Shown: positions 8,370 to 19,331 of the stretch, one piece after another
Numbering within the stretch: position 1 is the stretch's first letter
Layout of the letters: the number at the start of each line of letters is the position of its first letter
Assembly (NCBI RefSeq): GCF_040049215.1
Contig: NZ_JBDZDN010000001.1
Location: 1,860,001 to 1,924,000 of the forward strand
DNA length: 64,000 nt
Source of the DNA: Mesorhizobium_K sp040049215
GTDB taxonomy: Bacteria; Pseudomonadota; Alphaproteobacteria; Rhizobiales; Rhizobiaceae
Reading direction: 5' to 3'
Translations under genes and position numbers: made by a program
Notes under the pieces: generated by a model
What the model saw: only the letters and a program-made list of their open reading frames with translations
What the model was told of the DNA's origin: nothing
Database searches by the model: none

Positions 8370-11300
8370 TTACACGAACACCACCAGCAGGTCCTTGGCG
8401 TCGATCTGATCGCCGGCCTTGACCAGTACCTCGGCGACCGTGCCGTCGCGCTCGGCGTGGAGCGCGGTCTCCATCTTCATAGCCTCGATGGAGAGAAGTA
8501 CGTCGCCCGCCTTGACCGCCTGGCCGGCCGCAACGCCAAGCGTCGAGACGACTCCCGGCATCGGCGCGCCGACATGCAGTTCGTTGCCGGCCTCGGCCTT
8601 GCGGCGCACCGCGCCCGACGACGCGCCATGGGCGCGATCCGGCACCTTGACGCGGCGCGGCTGGCCGTTGAGCTCGAAGAACACGGTGACCATGCCCTTC
8701 TCGTCGGTGTCGCCGATGGCAAGGCAGCGCACCACCAGCGTCTTGCCCTTCTCGATGTCGACGAAGATCTCGTCCTCGCCCTTCATGCCGTAGAAATAGG
8801 TCGGCGTCGGCAGCACGCTGACCGGCCCGTAGATGTCGGCCGCGGCGGCGAAGTCGGAGAACACCTTCGGATACATCAGCCAGGACGCGAACTCGTATTC
8901 CGAGAGCGGCCGGCCGAGTTTCTCCTCGATCTCCTTGCGGTTCGCCTTGAGGTCGGCGGGCTTCAGCAGCGAGCCGGGCCTGACCGTGATCGGCTTCTCG
9001 CCCTTCAGCGCCTTCTTCTGCAGGCTCGAAGGCCAGCCGCCGGGCGACTGGCCGAGGTCGCCGCGCAGCATCGACACGACCGAGTCCGGGAAGGCGATGT
9101 CCTTGGCCGGGTTCTCGACGTCGGCGACGGTCAGATCCTGGCTCACCATCATCAGCGCCATGTCGCCGACGACCTTGGAGGACGGCGTGACCTTGACGAT
9201 GTCGCCGAACATCAGGTTGACGTCGTGATAGGCCTGCGCCACCTCGTGCCAGCGCGTCTCAAGCCCGAGCGAGCGCGCCTGTTCCTTGAGGTTGGTGAAC
9301 TGACCGCCCGGCATCTCGTGCAGATAGACTTCCGAGGCCGGCCCCTTGAGGTCGCTTTCGAAGGCCGCGTACTGGTTGCGCACCGCCTCCCAGTAGAACG
9401 AGATCTTGCGGATCGAACCCGGATCGAGCCCGGGGTCGCGTTCGCTTCCCTTCAGCGCTTCGGCGAGGGATCCCAGGCACGGCTGCGAGGTGTTGCCGGA
9501 AAAACTGTCCATCGCCGCGTCGATCGCGTCGACACCGCTTTCGACCGCCGCGAGCACCGTCGCCGCAGACAGGCCGGAGGTGTCGTGCGTGTGGAAATGG
9601 ATGGGAAGGTCGGTTTCCTCGCGCAGCGCCTTGAACAGGACGCGCGCGGCCGTCGGCTTCAGCAGCCCCGCCATGTCCTTGACGGCGATGATGTGCGCGC
9701 CGGCCTTCTCCAGGTCCTTGGCGAGGCCGACGTAATATTTGAGATCGTATTTCGAACGGTCCGGGTCGAGCAGGTCGCCTGTGTAGCACATGGCCGCTTC
9801 GCAGAGCTTGCCCTCGGCGACCACGGCGTCCATGGCGACCCGCATGTTCTCGACCCAGTTCAGGCAGTCGAAGACGCGGAACAGGTCGATGCCGCCCGCT
9901 GCCGCCTGCTTCACGAAGTGCTGGACGACATTGTCGGGATAGTTGGTGTAGCCGACGCCGTTGGCGCCTCTCAGCAGCATCTGCAGCAGGAGGTTGGGCG
10001 CGGCCTCGCGCACCAGCGACAGCCGCTCCCACGGATCCTCGGTCAGGAAGCGCATGGCGACGTCGAAGGTCGCGCCGCCCCAGCATTCGAGCGAGAGCAA
10101 TTGAGGCAGCGCGCGTGCATAGACCCCGGCGATCCTGGCGATGTCGTAGGTGCGCATCCGGGTGGCGAGCAGCGACTGGTGGCCGTCGCGCATCGTCGTA
10201 TCGGTGACGAGCACCTGTTTTTCCGCGCGCATCCAGGCGGCGAATTTTTCGGGGCCGAGCTCATCGAAGCGCTGCTTGGAACCCGCGGGAACCGCGCCGT
10301 TGAGATAGGGAACGACCGGCTCGGCCGCGTCGGGAGCGGGCGCCGGCCGGCCGCGCGTTTCGGGATGGCCGTTCACGCTGACGTCGGCGAGATAGTTGAG
10401 CAGCTTGGTGGCGCGGTCCTGTCGCTTGACCTGCGCGAACAGCTCAGGGGTCGTGTCTATGAAGCGCGTCGTGTAGCTGTTGTCGCGAAACGACGGGTGG
10501 TTGATGATCGCCTCGAGGAAGGTGAGGTTGGTCGCCACGCCGCGGATGCGGAACTCGCGCAGCGCGCGGTTCATGCGCGCGATCGCCTCCTGCGGCGTCG
10601 GCGCCCAGGCGGTGATCTTTTCGAGCAGCGGATCGTAGAAGCGCGTGATCACCGCGCCCGAATAGGCGGTGCCGCCGTCAAGCCTGATGCCGAAGCCGGT
10701 CGCGCCGCGATAGGCGGTGATGCGGCCGTAATCCGGGATGAAATTCTGCTCGGGGTCTTCCGTCGTGATGCGGCACTGCAGCGCGTGGCCGTTGAGGCGG
10801 ATGTCCTTCTGGGCGGGCACGCCGGATTCGGGCGTGCCGATGGCGAAGCCGTCGAGGATGTGGATCTGCGCCTTGACGATGTCGATGCCGGTCACCTGCT
10901 CGGTCACGGTGTGCTCGACCTGGATGCGCGGATTGACCTCGATGAAGTAGAACTTGCCGGTGTCGGCGTCCTGCAGGAACTCGACCGTGCCGGCGCCGAT
11001 GTAACTTGTGTCCTTGGCGAGCTTCAGCGCATAGCCGCACAACTCGTCGCGCAACTCCTGGCTGAGGTAGGGGGCGGGCGCCCGCTCGACGACCTTCTGG
11101 TTGCGGCGCTGTATCGAGCAGTCGCGCTCGAAGAGATGCACCGCGTTGCCGTGGGTGTCGCCGAGGATCTGCACCTCGACGTGGCGCGCCCGCTCGATCA
11201 GCTTTTCGAGATAGACCTCGTCCTTGCCGAAGGCGGCCTTGGCCTCGCGCTTGCCCTCGGTCACCTCGCGCACCAGGTCGGCCTCGCTGCGGATGGATCT

Positions 11301-11834
11301 CATGCCGCGCCCGCCGCCGCCCCACGAGGCCTTCAGCATCACCGGATAGCCGACCTCGGCGGCCAGTTTTTTCACCGCATCCATGTCGTCTGGAAGCGGG
11401 TCGGTCGCGGGGATAACCGGCACGCCGACACGAATGGCGAGGTTTCGCGCCGCGACCTTGTTGCCCAGGCTGCGCATCGTCTCCGGCTTCGGGCCGATGA
11501 AGGTGATGCCGGCGGCAGCGCATGCCTCGGCGAATTCGGGGCTCTCGGACAAAAGGCCGTAGCCCGGATGGATGGCGTCGGCGCCGGACAGCTTCGCGAC
11601 GCGGATCACCTCCTCGATCGACAGGTAGCTCTCGATCGGACCCATGTCCTTGTCGAGATGCGGCCCGCGCCCGACCTGGTAGCTCTCGTCCGCCTTGAAG
11701 CGGTGCAGCGAATATTTGTCTTCCTCGGCCCAGATGGCGACCGTCTTCAGCCCCAACTCATTGGCGGCGCGAAAGACCCGGATGGCGATTTCGGAGCGGT
11801 TGGCGACGAGGATCTTGGAGATAGGCACGAACAC
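8370..11834 (-). CDS. pyc: pyruvate carboxylase
   Basis: A full-length 1154-residue single-chain pyruvate carboxylase that makes oxaloacetate from pyruvate, bicarbonate and ATP (anaplerosis). The N-terminal biotin carboxylase domain starts ISKILVANRSEIAIRVFRAA and includes the ATP-grasp segment and the EVNPRIQVEHTVTEQVTGID catalytic block (about 290-310). The carboxyltransferase domain follows at about 540-810 (TTMRDGHQSLLATRMRTYD, LECWGGATFDVAMRF), then the PC tetramerisation/CT-tail region. The biotinyl domain ends the protein with EAMKMET, the biotinylated lysine being Lys1120. It is convergent with the protease-nuclease gene and 223 bases from the liv operon terminator. A TGCTGC-type element in its promoter may be PhaR-related (see findings). 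Confidence 0.98.
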   Translation of the reverse strand: MFVPISKILVANRSEIAIRVFRAANELGLKTVAIWAEEDKYSLHRFKADESYQVGRGPHLDKDMGPIESYLSIEEVIRVAKLSGADAIHPGYGLLSESPEFAEACAAAGITFIGPKPETMRSLGNKVAARNLAIRVGVPVIPATDPLPDDMDAVKKLAAEVGYPVMLKASWGGGGRGMRSIRSEADLVREVTEGKREAKAAFGKDEVYLEKLIERARHVEVQILGDTHGNAVHLFERDCSIQRRNQKVVERAPAPYLSQELRDELCGYALKLAKDTSYIGAGTVEFLQDADTGKFYFIEVNPRIQVEHTVTEQVTGIDIVKAQIHILDGFAIGTPESGVPAQKDIRLNGHALQCRITTEDPEQNFIPDYGRITAYRGATGFGIRLDGGTAYSGAVITRFYDPLLEKITAWAPTPQEAIARMNRALREFRIRGVATNLTFLEAIINHPSFRDNSYTTRFIDTTPELFAQVKRQDRATKLLNYLADVSVNGHPETRGRPAPAPDAAEPVVPYLNGAVPAGSKQRFDELGPEKFAAWMRAEKQVLVTDTTMRDGHQSLLATRMRTYDIARIAGVYARALPQLLSLECWGGATFDVAMRFLTEDPWERLSLVREAAPNLLLQMLLRGANGVGYTNYPDNVVQHFVKQAAAGGIDLFRVFDCLNWVENMRVAMDAVVAEGKLCEAAMCYTGDLLDPDRSKYDLKYYVGLAKDLEKAGAHIIAVKDMAGLLKPTAARVLFKALREETDLPIHFHTHDTSGLSAATVLAAVESGVDAIDAAMDSFSGNTSQPCLGSLAEALKGSERDPGLDPGSIRKISFYWEAVRNQYAAFESDLKGPASEVYLHEMPGGQFTNLKEQARSLGLETRWHEVAQAYHDVNLMFGDIVKVTPSSKVVGDMALMMVSQDLTVADVENPAKDIAFPDSVVSMLRGDLGQSPGGWPSSLQKKALKGEKPITVRPGSLLKPADLKANRKEIEEKLGRPLSEYEFASWLMYPKVFSDFAAAADIYGPVSVLPTPTYFYGMKGEDEIFVDIEKGKTLVVRCLAIGDTDEKGMVTVFFELNGQPRRVKVPDRAHGASSGAVRRKAEAGNELHVGAPMPGVVSTLGVAAGQAVKAGDVLLSIEAMKMETALHAERDGTVAEVLVKAGDQIDAKDLLVVFV

Positions 11835-12001
11835 GCTCCGGACAGGCGGCGCCTACAGTGGGCACCCAAACAGCAGCTCATGATTAACGGGAAAATGCTG
11901 CAGTGCAAACAAAAAAGGCAGCGCGCTTCAATCGATTAAAACGAGGGCACTCCCGGAGCCCGCAGGTGGAAGCCGGTTTCGGATGATCCGAAGCTCGACC
12001 C

Positions 12002-12034
12002 AAAAAAAATGCCCGGCGCGTCGGCGCCGGGCAT
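12002..12034 (-). terminator. Rho-independent terminator after livK
   Basis: Bases 12009-12034 form an 11-bp perfect stem (ATGCCCGGCGC / GCGCCGGGCAT) with a 4-base GTCG loop. On the minus strand it is followed by eight T residues (12002-12009 read as A on the plus strand). It lies 24 bases beyond the livK stop codon, exactly where the liv operon transcript should end, and insulates pyc. Confidence 0.9.
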
Positions 12035-12057
12035 CTGCAAGCGAACGTCTCGCCAGC

Positions 12058-13179
12058 TTACGGATTCTGGACGTAGGTGTACTTGCCGTCGTCACCCTTC
12101 TTCCAGGTATACATCACGTAGTCCGGACGGGTGATGTCGCCCTTGGCGTCGTAGCCGATGTCGCCGATAGCAGTCGTCCACGGGCCATTCGCCTTGATCG
12201 CATCAGCCACCTTCGCGGCGTCGTCAGAGGCGCCGACCTTGTTGGCGGCGGCGGCGACGATCTGCAGTGCGGCGTAGGAGTAGAGCGTGTAGGCTTCCGG
12301 CTCGAACCCGGCGGCGCGGAACTTCTCGACGAGCTCCTTGGCGTTCGGGTTGTTGCGCGGATCGGGAGCAAACGTCATCAGGGTCCCGTCAACCGCATCG
12401 CCGGCGATCGAGGCGAGCTCGTTCGACACGATGCCGTCGCCCGACATGAAGGTCGCCTTGACACCCTGGTCGGCGAGCTGGCGCATGATGAGGCCAGCCT
12501 CGGTATGCAGGCCGCCGTAGTAGACGACCGTAACGCCGGCTTCCTTCATCTTGGCGATCAGCGCGGAGAAGTCCTTGTCGCCGACATTGATGCCTTCATA
12601 CATGACTTCGGTCGTGCCGGCGGCATTGAGCGCCTTCTTGGTCTCGTCGGCAAGGCCCTGTCCATATGGCGTCTTGTCGTGGATGACCGCGATCTTGCCG
12701 TCCTTGAAGTTGGCGGCCAGATAGCCGCCGGCGACCGCGCCCTGCTGGTCGTCGCGTCCGCAGGTACGGAACGTGTTCCACAGGCCGCGCTCGGTCAGCT
12801 GCGGGTTTGTAGCCGACGGCGTAATGACCAGGATGCCGTTTTCCGCGTAGACTTCGGATGCCGGGATGGTGACGCCCGAGTTGAAGTGTCCGACCACGTA
12901 CTTGACGCCGTCGGCGACGAATTTGTTGGCGACCGAGATGCCCTGCTTCGGATCGGAGACGTCGTCGCCGATCGTCAGCACGATCTTCTCGCCATTGATG
13001 CCGCCCGCCGCATTGATGTCGGCTGCTGCCTGCTCGGCGCCCTTTTGGAGCTGTGCGCCGAAGGCGGCGTTCGGGCCGGTGATCGGACCGGCGACGCCGA
13101 TCAGGATATCCGCCCAAGCGCTGCCGCCGAACGCTACAAGAGCGGTCAGGGCAACTGCGGACAAGAGTGATTTTCTCAT
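12058..13179 (-). CDS. livK: branched-chain amino acid ABC transporter, periplasmic binding protein
   Basis: A 373-residue Leu/Ile/Val-type solute-binding protein (periplasmic-binding-protein type I fold). MRKSLLSAVALTALVAFGGS followed by A-W-A is a Sec signal peptide. The mature chain begins DILIGVAGPITGPNAAFGAQ, the typical start of LivJ/LivK proteins, and contains the ligand-loop ITPSATNPQLTERG and the receptor-family YGGLHTEAGLIMRQ segment. A GGAG ribosome binding site precedes ATG. It is the last gene of the liv operon, 120 bases after the DUF6867 gene, with a possible attenuating hairpin in that gap. Ligand range (branched-chain versus broad polar amino acids) cannot be fixed from sequence. 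Confidence 0.92.
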   Translation of the reverse strand: MRKSLLSAVALTALVAFGGSAWADILIGVAGPITGPNAAFGAQLQKGAEQAAADINAAGGINGEKIVLTIGDDVSDPKQGISVANKFVADGVKYVVGHFNSGVTIPASEVYAENGILVITPSATNPQLTERGLWNTFRTCGRDDQQGAVAGGYLAANFKDGKIAVIHDKTPYGQGLADETKKALNAAGTTEVMYEGINVGDKDFSALIAKMKEAGVTVVYYGGLHTEAGLIMRQLADQGVKATFMSGDGIVSNELASIAGDAVDGTLMTFAPDPRNNPNAKELVEKFRAAGFEPEAYTLYSYAALQIVAAAANKVGASDDAAKVADAIKANGPWTTAIGDIGYDAKGDITRPDYVMYTWKKGDDGKYTYVQNP

Positions 13180-13265
13180 GGATAACTCCCATTAAACGAG
13201 TGGGCGGAATGAAACTTTCATGCGATGCCCACCCTATCGCAGAAAGGGTACTTTGCCCATTTTAC

Positions 13266-13292
13266 GGCGGTTGTCACGCCCGTTTCACCGCC
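13266..13292 (-). promoter_or_regulatory. intra-operon stem-loop between DUF6867 gene and livK
   Basis: GGCGGT and ACCGCC pair around a 15-base loop in the 120-base gap before livK; on the minus strand the hairpin is followed by GTAAAATGGG, not a T tract. Such hairpins commonly protect mRNA segments so that the binding protein is made in excess over the membrane components. That role is inference. Confidence 0.3.
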
Positions 13293-13299
13293 AAATCAC

Positions 13300-13653
13300 T
13301 CAAACGCCCGCCTTGGGCTTCCAACTGAGGAGCGAAGCCCTCTCGTAGAGCCAATGATACTGGGTCACCATCTGGTTGGTGCGCGTCAACTGGTATCCGA
13401 AGATACCGATCGCGAGCAGGACGATCGTGTCGACGATGTAGTATTGCGCGGTGAACATGGTGCCCTCGAACAGGGCATGATGGATGAAGCGCACGGCAAT
13501 GCCGAGGAGCAAAAGGAAAACCACGAGGCTCGATATCGGCCGCCATGTCTGCGCGCAGGCGCGTCCCGTCATCCACGCCGCCCAGCCGCCGAGCAGGCAG
13601 GTGACGAAAAAGAACTGCCAGACCGAGGGTTCTTCGTAGAGTATGCCGGTCAT
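13300..13653 (-). CDS. DUF6867-type small membrane protein in liv operon
   Basis: A 117-residue protein with three hydrophobic segments: WQFFFVTCLLGGWAAWMTGR (about 12-31), SLVVFLLLLGIAVRFIHHAL (about 41-60) and a YYIVDTIVLLAIGIFGYQLT segment (about 70-90). The C terminus (YHWLYERASLLSWKPKAGV) is polar and aromatic. It matches my recollection of a small family found almost only beside livF in Hyphomicrobiales. A strong ribosome binding site (GGAGGAAC) precedes ATG and it starts 13 bases after livF. Function is unknown; its constant position suggests a helper or stability factor for the LivHMGF transporter. Confidence 0.75.
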   Translation of the reverse strand: MTGILYEEPSVWQFFFVTCLLGGWAAWMTGRACAQTWRPISSLVVFLLLLGIAVRFIHHALFEGTMFTAQYYIVDTIVLLAIGIFGYQLTRTNQMVTQYHWLYERASLLSWKPKAGV

Positions 13654-13666
13654 ATTGTTCCTCCGC

Positions 13667-14395
13667 TCAATGCCGTCCGCCTTCGAGATAGGCGGCGCGC
13701 ACTTCCGGATTGGCGAGCAACTCCTGGCCGGTGCCGCTCATGGTGACGTTGCCGTTGACCATCACGTAGCCGCGGTTGGCGAGCTTCAGCGCGCCGAAGG
13801 CGTTCTGCTCGACCAGGAACACCGTCAGGCCCTGCGTGCGGTTCAGCTCGCGCACGGCGTCGAAGATCTGCTTGACGATCAGCGGCGCCAGGCCGAGCGA
13901 CGGCTCGTCGAGCAGCAGCAGCTTGGGACGCGCCATCAGCGCGCGGCCGATCGACAGCATCTGCTGTTCGCCGCCCGACAGCGTGCCGCCGCGCTGGCCG
14001 ATGCGCTCCTTCAGCCGCGGGAACAAATGGAACACCTTCTCCACGTCCTCGTCGTAATGTTTGAGGTTGTCGAGGCTGGCGCCCATCTGCAGGTTTTCCA
14101 TCACCGTCATGCGCGGAAAAATGCGCCGCCCCTCGGGCGACTGCGCGATGCGCATGCGCGCGATCTCGTGCGTCGGCATCTGGGTGATGTCCACACCGGC
14201 GAAGGTGATGGTGCCGCTCTTGGCGCGCGGCGTGCCGAAAATGGTCATCATCAGCGTCGACTTGCCGGCGCCGTTGGCGCCGATCAGCGCGACGATCTCG
14301 CCTTCGTTGACTGATATCGAGACGCCGTTCAGCGCGCGGATGTTGCCGTAATAGGTCTCTACGGCCGCGACATCGAGCAGGGCTCCGCCGGCCAT
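13667..14395 (-). CDS. livF: branched-chain amino acid ABC transporter ATPase LivF
   Basis: A 242-residue ABC ATPase. Walker A is GANGAGKST, the Q-loop lies in SPEGRRIFPRMTVMENLQMG, the signature is LSGGEQQML, and Walker B is LLLLDEPSLGLAP. The N terminus (LLDVAAVETYYGNIRALNGV) and length are standard for LivF. ATG shares its A with the livG stop codon (TGATG), so translation is coupled. With LivG it forms the ATPase heterodimer energising LivHM. Confidence 0.96.
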   Translation of the reverse strand: MAGGALLDVAAVETYYGNIRALNGVSISVNEGEIVALIGANGAGKSTLMMTIFGTPRAKSGTITFAGVDITQMPTHEIARMRIAQSPEGRRIFPRMTVMENLQMGASLDNLKHYDEDVEKVFHLFPRLKERIGQRGGTLSGGEQQMLSIGRALMARPKLLLLDEPSLGLAPLIVKQIFDAVRELNRTQGLTVFLVEQNAFGALKLANRGYVMVNGNVTMSGTGQELLANPEVRAAYLEGGRH

Positions 14396-15686
14396 CACCG
14401 AGATCCTCCGCTCTTGCCGGCAAGCACCTTGGCCTGACCGACCCAGTCTTCGCGCGCGATGCGGCCGTCGAAAGCGAGATAGGCCTCCACTGCCTCGATA
14501 TCGGCCTGCGTCCACGCCGCGATCTGGTCGAAATGGAAGATGCCGTGCTCGTGCAGCTTGCTCTCGTTCACCGGGCCGATGCCCTTGATGAGAGTGAGCT
14601 TGTCGGCGGTTCCGCCGCGCGGCGCTGCGAGGACATTGGAAACCAACGGTCCATGCGCGGCCGCGGTGCGACGGTCGTACTGCTCGGCCTTCGACGCGCT
14701 TCTCGAAACCTTGACGACCTCGCCCGCCTCGTCGCTGTGGCCGACCGTATCGGAGACCGGTCCGGCCATCATCGAGGCGGAGTCCGACGGTCCGTGCGCC
14801 CGGTCGGGCTCGCCGTCGAGTTCCTCGATCACCTGCTCGTCGCCGACCGCGGCCAGCACGTCGGTGACTTCGGTATCGTCGACGCCGAGATAGGCGGCAA
14901 TGACGCGCGGGTCGCTCTTCACCGAGGCTGGGTCGCCATCCGAGATCTTGCGTCCATATTCGAGCACCACGACATGATCGGAAATCTGCATGACGACAGA
15001 CATGTCGTGCTCTATCAGCAGGATCGAGGCTCCCTCGGAGTCCTTGATGTCGTTGAGGAGCGCGTTCAGCGCGGCCGACTCCCTCGGGTTGAGACCCGCC
15101 GCCGGCTCGTCGAGGCATAGCAGTTCAGGTCCGGTGCACATGGCTCGGGCGATTTCCAGCCGGCGCTGCGCACCATAGGACAGGTCGCCCGCGGGATCGT
15201 CGGCCCGGTCGATCAGGTTGGCTTTCTCCAGCCAGTGCTTCGCCAACTCGATGGATGCCGCTGATGCCTTGCGGTAGGTGGCGAAGCCGAGCAGGCCGAG
15301 CACGGTGTAGCCCGACGCCAGCATCAGCCGGTTGTGCTGCGCGACGAGCAGATTCTCCAGCAGCGTCATGCCGGAAAAAAGCCTTATGTTCTGGAAGGTG
15401 CGCGCCACCTTGGCCTTTGCCGGGATCTGGAAGTCGGGCAGTCGCTCAAGCAGGAATTGCTTGCCGCTGCTGCTGGTGAGCGTGATCATGCCCTCGGACG
15501 GCTTGTAGAAGCCGGTGATGCAGTTGAACACGGTCGTCTTGCCGGCGCCGTTCGGGCCAATCAGCGCCGTGATCTCGCCGCGCCGCGCCTGGAAGGACAG
15601 GTCGCCGATGGCGACCAGCCCGCCGAACTTCATCGACAGATGTTCCACTTTGAGGATCGGCTCGTTCATGGCAGGTGCCGCATTCA

Positions 15687-15687
<1 letters not shown>
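14395..15687 (-). CDS. livG: branched-chain amino acid ABC transporter ATPase LivG with C-terminal helix-hairpin-helix domain
   Basis: A 430-residue protein, about 170 residues longer than a usual LivG. Residues 8-268 are a complete ATPase: Walker A GPNGAGKTT (45-53), LSYGAQRRLEIARAM (169-183) and LLCLDEPAAGLNP (189-201), ending with the LivG-typical DPRVIAAYLG. Residues 270-360 are a low-complexity acidic linker. Residues 363-423 (LTLIKGIGPVNESKLHEHGI, FHFDQIAAWTQADIEAVEAY, FDGRIAREDWVGQAKVLAG) match the HhH-like domain found at the C terminus of some NuoE proteins and ribosomal L21 fusions in alphaproteobacteria. Its ATG overlaps the livM stop (TGATG). A second in-frame ATG at codon 7 is an alternative start. 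Confidence 0.93.
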
Positions 15688-17081
<1,394 letters not shown>

Positions 17082-17085
17082 TTTC

Positions 17086-17988
<903 letters not shown>

Positions 17989-18316
17989 CTGTACGCGGCT
18001 CCCCTAGAATGTCGCCCGCAGGACGCATTCCTTATCTTTGCTTTCCCCTAGTCCTAAAGTGTCGAGCCCGGATTGCAACGTCAATTTTTGCGATGCAACA
18101 TGCCGTTGCGGCACGCCCCACCGATGCGTTGTTCTGCCCGGAACCGCCCTTGGTCCATCTCGAAGCTATCATTGGCACAACGCAATGTCCTTGAGGAATC
18201 GGCGTTAGGCAAGCCCGAAAATCGAAGATCGTTCGACGAAATTAGCAAATGACGGCAGTAGTTTGCGCGTACAGTGCCGGTGAGAAGCCCGCTCGCAGCG
18301 CTCATCGCGGCCCGTC
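17989..18316. other. intergenic region upstream of livH, downstream of hydroxyproline epimerase
   Basis: 328 bases without a supportable gene. Its left end must contain the livH promoter and its right end the 3' flank of the epimerase gene. The stretch is less GC-rich than the flanking genes around 18050-18110, consistent with regulatory DNA. I see no clear terminator hairpin, riboswitch or operator. Confidence 0.45.
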
Positions 18317-19318
18317 CTACTTGACCACGAAGCCGTGCGCGAACGGATCGCGCTCGTCGATGAAGATGGTGTTGAAGCCTGTCTGGCGCGCCCAGCCGCC
18401 GATCGAGGGAACGATAGCCGGCTTGTTGGCGACGCTCGTCTCCTTCTCGACGCGCCCCTTGAACAGCGAGCCGATGATCGACTCGTGGACGAAGCTGTCG
18501 CCTGCCTTCAGCCTCCCCTTGGCATGGAGCTGCGCCATGCGCGCCGAGGTGCCGGTGCCGCAAGGCGAGCGGTCGATCGCCTTGTCGCCATAAAACACGG
18601 CGTTGCGCGCGTCGGCTTCCGGACGCGTGGCCGCGCCGGTCCACAGCATGTGGCTGAGACGGTTGATGTCGGGGTTTTCGGGGTGCTCGAACGTGTATTT
18701 CTCGTTCAGGCGCTGGCGCACCACCGGGCTCCAGGCGATCAGCTGGCCGGCGGAATAATCGGCCATGTCGCGAAAATTCTCCTGCGGCTCGACGATGGCG
18801 TAAAAATTGCCGCCATAGGCGACGTCCACCCTGATCTCGCCGAGGTCGGGACATTCCACCGTCAGGCCTTCGGCGTGGAGGAATGACGGCACGTTGGTGA
18901 TACTGACTTCCTCGACATAGTCGCCCTCCTGCCTGTATTCGGCGATCACCAGCCCGGCCGGCGTATCGAGGCGCAGCACGCCCGGCGTCCTCGGCTTCAC
19001 AAGCCCGTTCTCGATGGACATGGTGACCGTGCCGATCGTGCCGTGCCCGCACATCGGCAGGCAGCCCGACGTCTCGATAAAAAGGATGGCGACGTCGCAA
19101 TCCGGCCGCGTCGGCGGATAGAGGATCGAGCCCGACATGACGTCGTGGCCGCGCGGCTCGAACATGAGGCCGGTGCGGATCCAGTCGTATTCGGCGAGGA
19201 AATGCGCGCGGCGCTCCATCATCGACGAACCATGCAGCAACGGCCCGCCGCCGGCGACGAGCCGCACAGGATTGCCGCAGGTGTGGCCGTCGATGCAGGT
19301 GAAGGTGTGTCGGGCCAT
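18317..19318 (-). CDS. 4-hydroxyproline 2-epimerase (proline racemase family)
   Basis: A 333-residue PLP-independent epimerase interconverting trans-4-hydroxy-L-proline and cis-4-hydroxy-D-proline. Both catalytic cysteines are present: Cys90 in GCLPMCGHGTIGTV and Cys253 in DRSPCGTGTSARMA. This separates it from trans-3-hydroxyproline dehydratases, in which the second Cys is Thr. Length and cysteine positions agree with characterised hydroxyproline epimerases. The ATG at 19318 (MARHTFTCIDGHTCGNPVRL) is the family-typical start; a longer frame from 19360 would overlap the upstream dehydrogenase. It is the last gene of the hydroxyproline operon and 13 bases from the dehydrogenase stop. Confidence 0.92.
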   Translation of the reverse strand: MARHTFTCIDGHTCGNPVRLVAGGGPLLHGSSMMERRAHFLAEYDWIRTGLMFEPRGHDVMSGSILYPPTRPDCDVAILFIETSGCLPMCGHGTIGTVTMSIENGLVKPRTPGVLRLDTPAGLVIAEYRQEGDYVEEVSITNVPSFLHAEGLTVECPDLGEIRVDVAYGGNFYAIVEPQENFRDMADYSAGQLIAWSPVVRQRLNEKYTFEHPENPDINRLSHMLWTGAATRPEADARNAVFYGDKAIDRSPCGTGTSARMAQLHAKGRLKAGDSFVHESIIGSLFKGRVEKETSVANKPAIVPSIGGWARQTGFNTIFIDERDPFAHGFVVK

Positions 19319-19331
19319 TCGCGAGAAATCC

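Noticed and set aside
9420..9440. Possible palindromic insertion encoding RDPGLDPGS in pyruvate carboxylase
   Set aside because: The segment aligns with the normal ERDTGLDP loop of the family and keeps the length, so there is no insertion.
8457..11939. 1160-codon open frame on the plus strand opposite pyruvate carboxylase
   Set aside because: It is the antisense shadow of pyc caused by high GC at third positions. Its translation is Arg/Leu/Asp/Ala-rich without domains, while the minus strand encodes a complete pyruvate carboxylase.
13180..13299. Separate livK promoter
   Set aside because: The 120-base gap could hold one, but I cannot identify -35/-10 elements; the hairpin suggests mRNA processing instead.
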